Assembly (NCBI GenBank): GCA_032173965.1
Contig: CM063287.1
Coordinates: forward strand, 6,701,859 to 6,765,858
DNA: 64,000 nt
Direction: 5' to 3'
Source of the DNA: Sitta carolinensis
Taxonomy: Eukaryota > Chordata > Aves > Passeriformes > Sittidae
Under the pieces are notes generated by a model. The model was not told the DNA's origin. It did not search any database and worked only from the letters and a program-made list of their open reading frames with translations. Made by a program: the position numbers and the translations under genes. Every line of letters starts with the position of its first letter. Position 1 is the first letter of the stretch. Shown piece by piece: positions 36,201 through 58,500 of the stretch.

Positions 36201-37526
36201 CAACTCAGAGATGAGCAGGAGGCAACAGAAAAGCTGGAGAAGTGCTGATGTCTCCGTGCAAATCTGCATGGCTGAGGCAGAGCCCAAGAGGCTGCATTTC
36301 CTCACCTGCACAGGCAGCCAGGTGAGCAGGGAGAAAGTTGGGAAATGATTGACCAGTTCCTAAGAACAATTTCTTCAGAGGTGTTGGTGTTAAAACGTCA
36401 GTGTTTATGGATCCAGTGATACTTCTTGTACCAAGGCATGGAAAATCTCTGAGCAAGCTTTTGGGTTGCAATGAAATTAAAAAAAAAAAAATAGCAAAAG
36501 GGAGGATGGGGTGTGGATAGAAGAGGAAAATAAGAACAGCTCTTGCCGCAGCCCCTGTAAGGACGGCGCCTGCTGAGTAGGAGAGCTGATGGCAGTAAGC
36601 AAAACAAAGGCTGGCTGGGTTACATGAGGGCTGTGACAAATGAGACAGCACTGCTACACCGCTTATCTGGCTGGCTTCCCATTCCAGCACTCAGGGACTG
36701 CCCAGGGACTGCCCTTGGGCACTTCAAGATGGATTTGCTTTTGTTGCAAGTGTGCGCTTTATGTTCACCCCAAAGCCTATTGCAGTTCTGCATTGCTTTC
36801 TAAGGAATCATAGGTGTTCTTTTGGAGCACCCACCTGCAGCCCTGTGTTGAGGTGTTCGGATTTCATAATGGTTTTGCCATTTGGGAAGGTCTCAGGAAG
36901 GCGCCTGCTGTTTTCCAAGTGCTGGTTTTGTGTTCTGCTGTTCTGTGAACTCGTCTGCTGTCTCTCTGGACAGGCTGAACCAGTCCCTTGGTAGGGACTG
37001 AGACTTCCATTTATGAGCTGTTAACCTTCTAGGTCACTCTCTGGCTCCTGGGCTGGACACAGGTGGGAGTATTGGGCCAGGATAGACGAAGGTGGCTCTG
37101 GAAAAGGTGTTTCATCCTGCAGAATCCTGTGAGGTTGATGGGCAGGACTTACCCTGGCATCACCAAGGGCAAGACATCATGTACGTGTAGTGTCGTGGTG
37201 CATAAACACATAAACAGCCTGGGGATGGGGTTTGTGTGATCAGAGTTGGACTGGAGTGAGATTTGCAAGTTACCAAATGTAGTGCTTCTTTCTGGATTTC
37301 ACAGAGGAAATGTAGTGGGGATTTGCTTAGGTTGTCTTCAAACATTTTCCCCAGCTTCTAAAATTATGTAGCTTTATTTGAATTTTATGCAGGTTTAAAA
37401 GTGATGTTGTGCATAATTTAAAAATTCACCTGTCCTGGTCTGTTTTTCAAACAGCACAGTGCTCATGCAAATTTATCTCCCCCTTGAAGTCTGGTAGGAG
37501 CTCTGTTATGATAATTAGAATTTAGA

Positions 37527-37580
37527 TTTTTTTTTTTTTTTTTTTTTGGTTTGGTTTGGTTTTTTTTTGTTTTGTTTTGT
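37527..37580. repeat. T-rich microsatellite
   Basis: T21 at 37527-37547, then three GGTTT units, a second T run and three GTTTT units. Confidence 0.9.
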
Positions 37581-39743
37581 TATATCCTCAAGCCTCAATT
37601 ATACATGTTACTTACTGCATCTTTGCCATCTCTTTCATGAAGAAAAATATAATTCAGCCAAAGCCAGAGTCTATAAAGGAGGGTGAGAGACATATACTTG
37701 AGTAGTAGCCACAGAGAGAATTTAATTCTCATTATTTTACAGGATATAAATTATACAAAATAAAGGTGCCCACAATTATTCAAAATTTCAGCTAAGGCCT
37801 GAAATAATTTTAATGTACTCAGCACAGATGGAATATTCGGGCTTGTTCCTGCTGCTTTTGAAGTTAATGGATATTTTGTGATTGACTTTTAATGAGAGTA
37901 GGATCCAAACCATAGTTATTAAATTGTAAGCCCTGTGTTGCCTGGTGACAATCAGAAAACCTGCATTTGCCTAGCAGAGCAATTAATCTTGGTGAAAATG
38001 AAAAAGCACACCCCAAAACTCTCTGTGTAGAGTAAGATCATCTCAGCACAAATGAAACTGAAAACATAAACGCTCATCACACAAAAATGGTTATTCACCT
38101 TAATGAGTTCAGTATCTCCAGAATCCAAAGAATGCATAAATAAGAGCATCTTTCTCCAATATTTCTAGTGTAAAAGGAACAGTAAAATGAAAGATTAAAG
38201 GCATCCTAAAACATCTGGCAAGAATATCAACCTGAATGAGAGATGTGGTACCTCATGGCTGCAGTAACCCTTTTACTCTCCAGAGTGCAAGACTCATGAG
38301 TGATACAGCTGTGAATGATGTAGAACTTTGTACCATTCCTGTACAAAGTGCTGCTCACATTTTCTATTTGTTTTTGTCTTTTTAAAAAGTTTGTTTTGTT
38401 TTTATTTTATTAAGGAGAGTCCCTATTTGCTCTGTTATGCACCCTGAAAGGAGTCATCCAAACGAGTATTAGAAGGGTACAAATCTGACACCTGTTGTTT
38501 ACATCCTTTCTTTCGTGTCTAGCTCTCATTCAATGCAATAAATCTCCCTAAATATTTTTTCTTCGTTAGTGAATTAGTTCTTCAGCTGTTTCGACCTTAC
38601 AGCTGCCTCCTTATGTGTTATTAAACCAAACTGCAAATATTTCACTCTTTCCTATTAAATTAGTCCTTTTGCTGTTCTCATGACTCATTTTTCTTCCTAT
38701 GGGAATTGCACATCTTGGATCCTGTTTGGAGCCAAGTGGTTGTTCAGCCTGGTGTAGCTATCTAATTGTCTGGTTTGGTAAGAGAGGTGGCATAGCCATA
38801 ATTTCAATCTTTTAATGCTTCACAAACCCAGGAAGAACAACAACAAACCCCTCTGCATCTCTCTGTTCTGGTTTTGAGGTCTCTAGAGGCTTTTTTGTAT
38901 TCTTTTACAAAAATTTCTTTTTGCTGGGATGACTCTGAGCCCAGAAAAATATGAATTAGTTTGTGCAAAGGAATTTGGGGTTTGTGCTGGGTTTGATCAC
39001 ATCTCTGAGGGAGTCACCAGGGACCAGCAGACATCACCACCTTTTCAGCACTGACAAATCTCATTCTCTGGGACTGCTGCAGTTTTCTTGCTTCCCCTGA
39101 GTCGAGAGTCAGCTTGGGGTACACCTGGTCAGGCTGGACGGACACGGTGGTGTTGGGAGGCTGTTGGGGGTGCTGGCTCAATCTGTGGCGAGCTGTTTTC
39201 AGTTTCATTCCTCGGTGGAGTGAATTAGTACCTAACCCTGGCACTGGGAGCTGTGTGGGCCACATCTGCCTGGATGGGGCACAGCTCCTCAGGGGCCCTC
39301 ACTAGTCCAGGGCCTTCCTTTCTTCTTCCCTCGTGGAGAAGCAGCAATACACGGAGAGAAAACCAAAGGTGTGGACACCTCTGATGGCAGCAAAGTAACA
39401 CCTGCTAGAGAATGTGAGCATCTCTCTTACAGGATTTCCAGGCACCTGGGGCCTTTCTGAAATTTGCAAAAGCACAAAGCTGAAGATTGGGAGCCTAAAA
39501 TGCCATCAAATTTAATATGGAAGGATTTATTCTTTTTAGCTGTGATATGGGAAAACTCTTGTTCCTGATTTAAAGCATGTGGGACAAATTGTGCTTAGAT
39601 TTCAGTGTATGTTTGAACTTTTTCTTGGCTTTAACCCTGTTAGCTCACCAAGACACAGATCATACATCTTTAGAACTTTTTGACAGGACAGGCTGAGCCC
39701 AGATATTAACGTCATAGTTTCCAAGACTTCATTAACAGTTTAA

Positions 39744-39786
39744 ATGTATTATTTAGGATTGAAATATTATGTATTATTTAGGACTG
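39744..39786. repeat. 25-bp unit duplicated (1.7 copies)
   Basis: ATGTATTATTTAGGATTG at 39744-39761 recurs at 39769-39786 with one T-to-C change. The spacing of 25 bp indicates a tandem duplication. It lies about 180 bp before exon 5. Confidence 0.85.
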
Positions 39787-39967
39787 CAACTGCACTGGTT
39801 TTTTTGAATGGGTTAAAAAATAGAAGTGTTACTTTCATAGAAATACTATTTTTTTAAATAAACTTCTTCTGTAATTTATAAATTATATACGCACGTGATG
39901 AAAAGCTTGAGCTATTTGCACACAGATAGGCAATCTATTGAATGATTTTTTTAATTCTGTTTTGTAG

Positions 39968-40031
39968 AATAGATCAGAACACAAGCATTTCACCAAAAGA
40001 AGCAACTGATCAATTAAACAGCTTAAATGAG
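39968..40031 (+). CDS. FAM13C: FAM13C coding exon 5
   Basis: The exon completes Arg147 and encodes residues 148-168, IDQNTSISPKEATDQLNSLN plus E. It aligns with mammalian [20 protein letters not shown]. Acceptor TTTTGTAG|A, donor GAG|GTAAGT. It enters in phase 2 and leaves in phase 0. At 64 bp it was found only through family similarity and phase matching with exon 4. Confidence 0.9.
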
Positions 40032-43000
40032 GTAAGTGTAACCAAAAGTTGAAATATTATGTTATAAATTTTGAATAGATATTATGTTTTTTTGTTAATT
40101 TTAAGGTCTTGGAATAACGTAATTGCTTAATAATACTAGGTTAGCTTTTTAATGAATCATTGTAGTCATGGTTTTGGAGAAAAGCTTGAAAGTGTAATAT
40201 GAGACTACTAAAATAATTTAAAAGCTAGAAGCAAGAGATTTTAAAAATTTTTTTAAGCCAACTTTAGGTTGCTTTTTGTTTATGCTCAGAAAAGAATAAA
40301 ACACTCAGTATTGACTGAGTGAAGTGACATCTTTCAAGAATGTTTGATTTTTTCCTCGTATTACAGCTCAAAGTGGTTCATCTATTAAATATGTTTTGTT
40401 TAAAAATAAGGAGTTCTCAAGGTTGCTACATCCTGCATAAATAATTTATGGAGAGTACAATGGAGAAGGTGCTCTAGTTGTAAGGTGGAAGGAGGGGAGA
40501 GCTGAAGAGGGGAAGCAGGGAAAGCCAAATAACACCAGTGACACTTGAAACAAGCTGCTTTCACAGGGATTATGCCAGGAGCACAATGTGAGTGAAGCAT
40601 AAAAAAGCTGTTTGTGTGACCATGCTGAACAAAGGATGAGCCCGGGCGAGGTCCTCACAGTCAGCAATATCCTGGGAGGTGCAGGGAGGGTAAAGCCAAG
40701 CTTTGCAGCTATTGTGAGCAGGGGACCCTGGAAAGCATCTCCCCACCCCGGGGACTCTGCAGCCCGGCACAGAAACCACTCACACTGCAAGGACAGTGCG
40801 GGACAGTCGCACAGGGAGCAGTCGGGTGTTTTAGCATAGTCCAAGACAACACAATAGAAACAGTGGGAGAAGAGAGCCGGGTGAAGAGAAGCCCATTGCT
40901 GAAAAACTCTGGAAAAGAAAGCTTTGTTTCCATAATGAGCCAGAGTACATCTATGTCTATTAATAGATGCCCGACTTTCATTAGGGGAAGACCACAATGT
41001 GTCCTTTAAAAGGCATTCGGTCCTTATCTTCTCCTTGCAGTGAATTGTTTCCTCTGCATTTTGTGTCCCTGTTATGCAGCTCACTGTGGAAAATCTCAAT
41101 GCTGACAAGCAGGGCACATTCAGTGACCACTACAAGGGAGTACACTCAGCCTCTGTCGAGCCACCTCAGGCCCTGCGAGAAATCATAACATTGTTTCTAT
41201 TGAGAAGCCCCAATGTAAATATTCACTGAATCTTCTGCTTGAAATCTTCCATTTAAAATCCTTGCAAAGGATTCCTTAAAGGCTAAGAAAAAATATTGTA
41301 TCAAATCAGTGTAAAATATTAAAACCAATTATTATATTAGATATTAAAATAAATTGTTAATAAGCAATGAGGAATGAGCAAGGGTTAACAACCTGGTGCT
41401 TTTTTTCACAAAATCTTAGGGTTTTTTTGTCTTGGGTCGCTTGCAAACCTAAATGGATCTGTGCTATAAGAAAAAAAATTCTTTTTCTGGAGTAGAGAAA
41501 ATGGTGTCTCTTCACCGCTCACCCTTGGCATTATGCAGACCCAGGGCATATCTTGTTCTAACTTATTGTTGCTTGTTTGTTCCCCATAAAGGAAGTTCTG
41601 AATTGAAAATGTCATATGCCTCAAGGCACAAATATTGCCTTAACGGATACTGCAGAGATTTATTTATATTCACATAAAATGTGCCTATCTTATTTTAACC
41701 TGAACTCTCAGATTAAAATGCTGTTCCAGTGTGACATATAAAAGCATTAATTTCCTTAGAGTGAAAAAGCTGAACAGGTTGAAATTTGCTCAGTTTCTTT
41801 TCCAATATGATTCACTTCAAAGGCTGTTATTCTCCTTCTCTGCCCCAGCTGATTTCATAAATCCAGTAAATCCATCAATAAACTGGATGTAATAGAATAG
41901 CTGCCTTCCTGTCTGGGAGGCACAGGAGAAGGCCCAAGGGCAGGGTGCAGGCATCCTTTTCATTCAGGAGCACGTGTGTGGGTCAGGGTGATAGCAGTTT
42001 ATGAACAAAGCCCCAAGCCTGGGCTCTGCTCCTCGCCCCTGCTGTCAGCCTCCTGACTGAGTCTGGGCAGAGCTCATGGCTGGGGCACACCTGGGTCCTT
42101 TCCCTTTCCCTCAGTTCTTATTTATCAAACCTTTGGTTGTCCACAAGAGTAAAACAAAGGATGCTGATAATAGTTAAGCTTTATCAGGGGAAGAAATTCT
42201 TTCTGAGGGCAGGGGCTCTCACATTTGTCACATTGTCTCTTGTCAGGCTACGGCTCCATGCCATGTCAGGGTACTGCCTCTCAGTGCCACAGCATTTCGG
42301 TGATGAACTGGGAGAATTTGTTTTTTCAGTGTCCCACTCTCCAGAGGGATTTAACAGGGAATGGTGTTCATCTCTCGATGTAAGAGATTATCTGTTATCT
42401 CAGTAATTCCTTGCCCTAAGGCCTCCCCTCTTAATTTTCAATAATCACTGGTTGGAAGGAGTGATGGCCACAGGGTCCAGGTTTAGTTATTGGTAGAAAA
42501 GGTGTCTCTGCTACAGGCTGAGTGTCCTCTGGGAGTGGCAGTCATTTTGTACTGTTCTTTCTCCAGCAGACAAGGCTATGCCTCTTCAGTAGCTGTGTTT
42601 TCTTAAAGTATTATCAAAAATAACAAATGGTGAGCAGGACTACATTGTTTCTCTTCCTGTCTTTCTCCAGCTTCCTATAAATATATTCATTTTACCATTA
42701 TTTATAATAATGTACAATGCTTTTTCTCTAGTGAAATTGGCTTAGCTCAAGATCTTTGAATTGTCAGTTGCTTTGAGAGGACATAAGAAGAGAGAAGAAA
42801 CTTTTGTCCAGGACAATTATAATTGCTTCTTTTTCAAACTTTCAGGTTACTCTTCTTAAGAGAAAACAATATGGTTATTTTTCCAAGGCAATTTGTGAAT
42901 CCATTTGTGATATTAATATGTCCTTCCATTTGCACTAGCATGGGTCAGGAGTTACTGCATCAGAAACACTCATTCTAGGCACCAGAGTGAAGCTGGAATG

Positions 43001-43109
43001 AGCACCAAAACTGAAGTATTCGGAGATCTTAGCTGATATAGAACGCCGTATCTTAAATTATTTCAGTTATACTGGATTTCCATGCAGGGGCTTTCTCAAA
43101 TTGATGATG

Positions 43110-43132
43110 AGTTAGGCCACCATGGCCTAACT
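43110..43132. repeat. Perfect hairpin with 10-bp stem around GCCACCATGG
   Basis: AGTTAGGCCA at 43110-43119 and TGGCCTAACT at 43123-43132 are exact reverse complements with a 3-nt loop. The tip spells the ideal initiation context GCCACCATGG, but the frame is ATG GCC TAA. Confidence 0.9.
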
Positions 43133-44928
43133 TTTCCCTCTGTGTGTTTCAGCTGTTTGCACTGGCTTCTAACATGTTTGTTCTTTGGCCAGCCATGAGC
43201 AGAGGTGGCCCTGAGGGCTGGGCTGGCCGTGGGAGCACTGTCGGCAGCACAATTGGGCAGTTGTGCCCTGGCTGGTTCTCCCCCAGAGCAGATGTGCTGG
43301 CCTTTGTGCTTGGCCTTCGCTCTAAGCTGGGTCTCCTGCCACATTTCCTGAAAATTTGTGGTGACTTCTCCTGCATAGTGCAGTATGGTAGTACCACAAC
43401 ACTCTGCTGTGGTTTAGGAGTAAGAGGTGGGGTTGGTGGTACACTCCAGATTCATCATCTCCTTGGTAACATCAAGATAATCAAAGCTACTTGCTGTTTT
43501 TCTCAAATCCCTGTCAAGGGCACACTCAGGAAAATAGATAAGGTATTTCTATTATTTTTTTTTGGTGGTGTTCTGGCTGTGGTTGGAAATTTGCTATCCA
43601 TCCACCTTCCCCAGATGGGTGAAAAATAGCATTTAGAGCAACCAAATATAAACCAGCTGCTGAATTATAGCACTGCTGAAGAACAATGTTTAACAATGTG
43701 GTCTGTGAGAATGCTTTTACACTGAACTTCCCATAAATGTGTCATAAGAAATAGTGATGCAAAGTAAATGTATTTTCTTGAAATGGGATTTTTCTTGTCA
43801 AATGCTTAAAGGAACAGTCCATGAAGGTTGTCCTTTTATCAGATATTCACTTATGTTTTCCTGATGGTACATTCTTATGGGTTGTCATCTGTGTTCTTCC
43901 TAATTTTCATCAGCTGTTCTGGTAAGGTCCAGGCTAGGATCAGAGTCCTCACTGGTTTGTAACTGGTATAGTCATGTTTTGCTAGATGACATTAATGACT
44001 GTAAAATTCTGCCTGTCTGTGATAATGCCACGGCCACTTCGTTTGGGTTTAGTTGGGATGGCAGACAATGGGAAATGAGGACTTCCCAAAACAATGCCAT
44101 AGGTATGATGCAAGTCAGCACCCTTCCCTTGACACAAGGAAACACAACTGCCACTTGGAAGCTTTTAGGGGTGAGAAGGTTTCCATAATTTTCCTGAATT
44201 CTATAAAAAGAATGAAAGGATAAAGGCAGAAAGTCTTCCTTGCTCTTCTTAGACAACCTAGTTTGTTTTTTTGTTTTTGTTTTTTTTTTTTAACCGAAAG
44301 CCATCTTTGAGTTTATAAAAGGGGTTCCTTACAACAAAAATAACACAAAGATATTTTAAACTACCCATTACTTAGGTAATATACTGTCACACAAAGGAAA
44401 TCAGGCAAATAAATCAATTAATTTTTCCTTAAATGAATCAATAAACTGGTTTCAGGTACTTGACAGAGTGGAAAAAGAAGTATTCAGGGTATAAATTTGA
44501 GGATATTTTTTCCTTTGCAACTCAGATTATTTTCTTCAGAAAATGCCCTTCATAAATATGTATCACTTGAGTGACTTAATGTAATACGTACATTCTGTGT
44601 GTGCCAGCTGTGTGGTTATTAGGACAGCCTTGTGTGGTTTTGTTTTATGTTTTAAGCTGTATTTCCCTTGAGATGGGGGAGCTGAATGCGTAGGGTGTGG
44701 GGAGTGACTCATTTTGCCCAGTCAGATGGTGATTAGGGCTTTCACAGCATTTCCATCACCGTGAGAGGCTTGTGTCAGATCGTGCAGCTCAGTACTGCAT
44801 GCAGCATTAAAAATTCAAATCAGAGCTGGACCACGCATGGCACGGAGGCTGGAAGTGATGTGGCAGATAACTGTCCCTGTCATTGATTTGCCTGCAGCCA
44901 GTGATAATGATGAGTTGATTTTACCTTT

Positions 44929-44954
44929 GCAGCGGATCGTAAATGATCCGCTGC
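44929..44954. repeat. Perfect hairpin, 10-bp GC-rich stem
   Basis: GCAGCGGATC at 44929-44938 and its exact reverse complement GATCCGCTGC at 44945-44954 flank a 6-nt loop, GTAAAT. A second, competing arm pair exists: GCTGCC at 44950-44955 with GGCAGC at 44969-44974. The stem carries two CpG in an AT-rich intron. Confidence 0.92.
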
Positions 44955-45507
44955 CCTGTAGAACTGGCGGCAGCCCACATAAAAGACGTGTCTACATAAT
45001 GAAGTACCTGTAAAACAGCCAATTAAAAGGATCTCTCTCCCAAGAATCCCATGAGTGAGAGCGTTCTCAGTAACTCTTTGTTCACTGCTGTGTACTGCAC
45101 TCACAGGCTGGAGAGGGAGATTTGATTTTTTTTTATGAATGGTAAATGGGGAGGGACATAATGTCATCAGATCGTGATGTCAGCCCAATGAATGAAATAC
45201 TTCCTTAATGTATTGCCTCAAGCCCAAGAAGAGGGACACCATCTCAGTTTGGCTTCCTGCAATAAATCATCTTTTGCTGACAAAGTCATCTTTCCCACGT
45301 GCCATGAATAATCCATGTCAATTGGGACTGAAATAACCAGGAGTCAAGAAACTCGTGGAATAGTGCACGTTTGTTCTCCCCACGTCCTCCCGGAGCTGGC
45401 AGTGGAACACCCCTTTGCAGGCGCTGCCGATGGGCTCCGGGAGTTGAAGAGCAACTGCTGATCCTTGTTGCTCTCTACCCAGCCCAATGTTCTGCTTCTG
45501 TCTGCAG

Positions 45508-45658
45508 AATTCTTTGTTGAAGCTGCAAACCCTGGAAACTGATCTGTGCTCTGCGTTTCTGCCAGCTCAGGAGGAAACTCCTCAGCTGCCGGCACCCAAG
45601 GACCCAGCCCCTTCTCCAGCCCAAAGCACTGTGCAAGCTGATGGGGCCAGTTGTGGAG
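45508..45658 (+). CDS. FAM13C: FAM13C coding exon 6
   Basis: Encodes residues 169-218 and the first base of Glu219, from NSLLKLQTLETDLCSAF to QSTVQADGASCG. The part KDPAPSPAQSTVQADG matches mammalian KDPAPASTQSVLADG; the rest is diverged. Acceptor TCTGCAG|, donor GGAG|GTAAGC. It enters in phase 0 and leaves in phase 1. The segment is Pro/Ser/Ala-rich and probably disordered. Confidence 0.88.
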
Positions 45659-55324
<9,666 letters not shown>

Positions 55325-55539
55325 AGCTGAAACTCAGAATGTCAGAAGAGCAAAGCTGTACCTCCACAGCACCCCAAAGAAATGAGAACAGTGAAGGCAG
55401 TGGGACCTCTAAAGAGGCTGGCACAAGGCAGGAGGCTACAAGCATGGAACCAGCTCCCTCAGTGGAAGAAACCATGGATAGTGTGTTGAGACGACTAAAG
55501 GAGAAAAGACAACACTTCAACCTTCCTGAGACTATCAAG
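55325..55539 (+). CDS. FAM13C: FAM13C coding exon 10
   Basis: The exon completes Glu363 and encodes residues 364-434. It begins LKLRMSEEQ (mammalian LKLKLSEEQ), passes through a variable Ser/Thr/Glu-rich stretch and ends EETMDSVLRRLKEKRQHF then NLPETIK. The tail parallels FAM13A (VEATLESIQRKLQEKR). Acceptor TGCCTTTCAG|, donor AAG|GTATTT, which departs from consensus at +4 to +6. If the donor is missed, the frame reads on to a stop ending at 55686. Confidence 0.92.
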
Positions 55540-58500
55540 GTATTTAAGAAGCATGGCTATTCCCTCAGAACTCCCTCACCTGGGGCAGATATTGGTGTGT
55601 GGCTGGCTCAGGGTGTGCCGGGGTGTGCAATCCTCTGCCTGCTGGCACTGCAGTGCATTTGCTCTCTAGTGAGGTGGGAGCTCTAGGGCAGTTTCCAGAA
55701 GTGACTCTTTTGAGAAGAACTGCTGAGGTGCAGAGGTGCAGAAGGCTTTTTCAAGTAGTGCTAAGCATTTTTGGCTCAGAGATGCACATGTGAAACTGTT
55801 TGCCAGGCATTCTGGAACCTGCTGACTTGAGGCTGTGTGCCCAGAGCTGTGTAACCTGGTGTACTGAAGATGGTGGTAGCATGAGCACCTTGAGTTCACA
55901 GAAAGTGTGTGACTAAAAACATTCCAGAAGGTATTTTGATGCTAAAGGTCCCTCTCTAGCTGAGAAAAGCTGAAAGACTCTGCAGAGTCAGTAGCATGCA
56001 CTGAGGTGGCAGGGACAGCACAACCATCCAGACTGCTTTGCTCTCCTGACCTTGATCAGTTTGTGTTGATCCTGCCTCTTCTCCTCCATGTTCTCAATCA
56101 CTCTTCTGAATGTAGGTGCAATATTCCATGAAATATGATTGCTTGGCTGGGATATCAGGTTTTGTTTTAAAACTAGTACATATATTAAAACTCTGCTGTG
56201 CCTTTACATTCCTTGCACAATATAGGGTTCTTTAAACAATTCATACTGCCCAAACCCTCACTTTTCTGGGGGGCCATTTTTGCTGTCAGAGGATGTTGCT
56301 GTTCCTATGCTGTTACAGCCAAGCAAGACAATAAATTCTACCCTCAAGGGTACTTAAAATCTAAATGTAGACAGTAGCATTTAGACTTTGGCAGGTGAAT
56401 AAAAAAGGGGAAGGGGTGAGAGGGTGAAGAACTAAATGTTAAACTATGCGAGAACTAAGAAATTATTCTGGGTGGATTTCAGTAGCAGAGAGTACCCAGC
56501 ATAGATAATTTTAAATTTTTGTTTTGTTTCTATTCTTAGTTCTTAAACAATTAGTTGCTATATAAAACCCAGGGCTGTGCATAACAATGCCATACTTCTC
56601 AGATCTTGGGTGCTGCACATGACTGATTTTTAAATTGTTTCTTTTTATATGCTATTTTTTATAACAAAATTGAAATGGAAAAAGTGTTTCATAACCAGAA
56701 AGCAAAAAAAAGGCAACAAACCCATGCTATTCTGTACATAGCTATAAAATCCTAACAGTGCAGACTGCATTTTCAGTCATTAATTTTTTTTATTAATGGA
56801 GTGAGATAAGATGACACCAAAACAGATGTCTGCGAGGAAATCCAGTCCCAAAACCTTTCATATAAAAAGAAATTGGGTGTGGGCATCTGACCCACTCATT
56901 TTTCAGGTTTTTGGGCTTCTCCTAATTTTCCAAGACAACATTTAGGAAATGGCAGTGTGGGCTTGAAATATTCTCACAGACAAGGAAGTAATGTACATTA
57001 AATGTTTGCACATGCCAATGTTTTCAATTAAAAAAAAAAATCTTATTAATTTTCTTTTTGTTTTCTTGTAGAGAGAACTGGTGTTTTAAAAACTATCTGT
57101 TAGCAAAGGTGCTTGGTAATAGTTATCAAAACTGCTGGGGAACAGAGGCTTGAGCAGGAATAACGTGAAATCAAATTGATCTATTTCAAAATCATATATT
57201 TTAGTAGATTCCTAAGCATAACATTAAAAAAGATTGGATTTTGATTATGAGTCATCCTGGACTTTTGGGGGATAATGAGGTTTGTGGCACTGATGATGCA
57301 AAGTGAATCAAGGATGTTTGTGGTAACAGCGAAGATCAAAGGCTTCATTTCAGCTACAAACAACTTTGGTGTTACTGTAGATATGTTTTACGGGCAACAT
57401 TTTGTTTTCTATATAACATTTAGATCCTGCACTAGAATCTGAGCTAGATTAATAGTAAACTAAATAGAAGCTAAATACTTCCTTTTTTAGATATTTAGTT
57501 ATTTTGGCCAAAGATAACTTTTCCATGAAAGCCTGCCAAGTTCTGCCCTGAAGTTCAGTGTGGAAAACCTCTAAAGCCCTGCTGAAATACAAATGGGGGC
57601 ATGTGTGTCCTTAGAAAGGTGCAGAGTAAAATCCCATTATGTCTAAAAAGCACAGACCACAGGATCTGAATGAGGATCAGCAGAATGTGGTTTCTAGAAC
57701 AAAATACCCTTCCTGCAAAAGAGCCTGTGAGTAAAGTTACTGAATGAGAAGGTGTAGAGAAAATTGGGGTTGGCCTGTGAATGGCTCAGTACCCCACAAA
57801 GGGGTGGCCACCTGTTATTGTCTGCTCTCATTAACTCCTTGTGCAGGGAGATGGTAATTTTTGTAATAGCTCACCTTGGGTTTAGGTACAAGGCTTTAGG
57901 AAAAAAATTAAGATTAAGGGCATGAATGCAGGAGTTCAAAAGATAAAAGGCAAATAAACACACTTTGAATAATATTACTCAAAAAGCTGCGTCAAATCCC
58001 CCCAAAAATAATTCCAAGACCCAACTTGGAATCCAGTCAGTGTTGGGTGGCTGGGGCTGTGACTGCTGCCTCAGTCCCTGGGGCAGGAGCAGCTCTGTGT
58101 GCTCAGCTCTGGCTCACCAGCCTTTCCCAGCAGGGTAAGGTTGGAGCTGGCCTGACGGGAACTGGCACCGCTCTATGGAGGTGTCATGCCATTTGCTGCC
58201 TTTCTTCATACTTTTTGTTTCAAATTTTGTCTTAATGCTGCTTTGTAGCGAGCCACCACACATCCCCAAGAGGCAGACTAAGGCCCTGGGAACCTGACTC
58301 TGTGCCTTCGTGGAAACAAAGCACTGCCTTTGACATGGTCTGGGCAGGGCCAGCCCTGACTGTCTGGCCTTCTGTCCCAGCACTTGTATTTTCTGTCAGG
58401 AAGAACAACAACGAGCTTGAAGGCATAAGCATGCAGGGAACAGAACAGACTAGTAAGGAAGATAACTGTATGCAACATGTTTGTGTACCTCTGTTCTGAG

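Larger units (their letters stand above)
31998..39967 (+). other. FAM13C: FAM13C intron 4 (largest, 8.0 kb)
   Basis: GT-AG intron, phase 2. It holds the solo LTR at 32853-33262, a tandem 11-mer (CAGGGACTGCC twice, 36692-36713), a T-rich microsatellite at 37527-37580 and a 25-bp unit duplication at 39744-39786. No other gene is seen. Confidence 0.75.
40032..45507 (+). other. FAM13C: FAM13C intron 5
   Basis: GT-AG intron of 5.5 kb, phase 0. It holds the longest open frame of the window (antisense, 40446-41117, judged non-coding), two perfect hairpins (43110-43132 and 44929-44954) and a possible cryptic in-phase exon starting at 43153. No independent gene is supported. Confidence 0.7.

Noticed and set aside
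36205..36690. 161-codon minus-strand open frame in intron 4
   Set aside because: It includes a Phe-rich stretch from the A run near 36480 and shows no family similarity.
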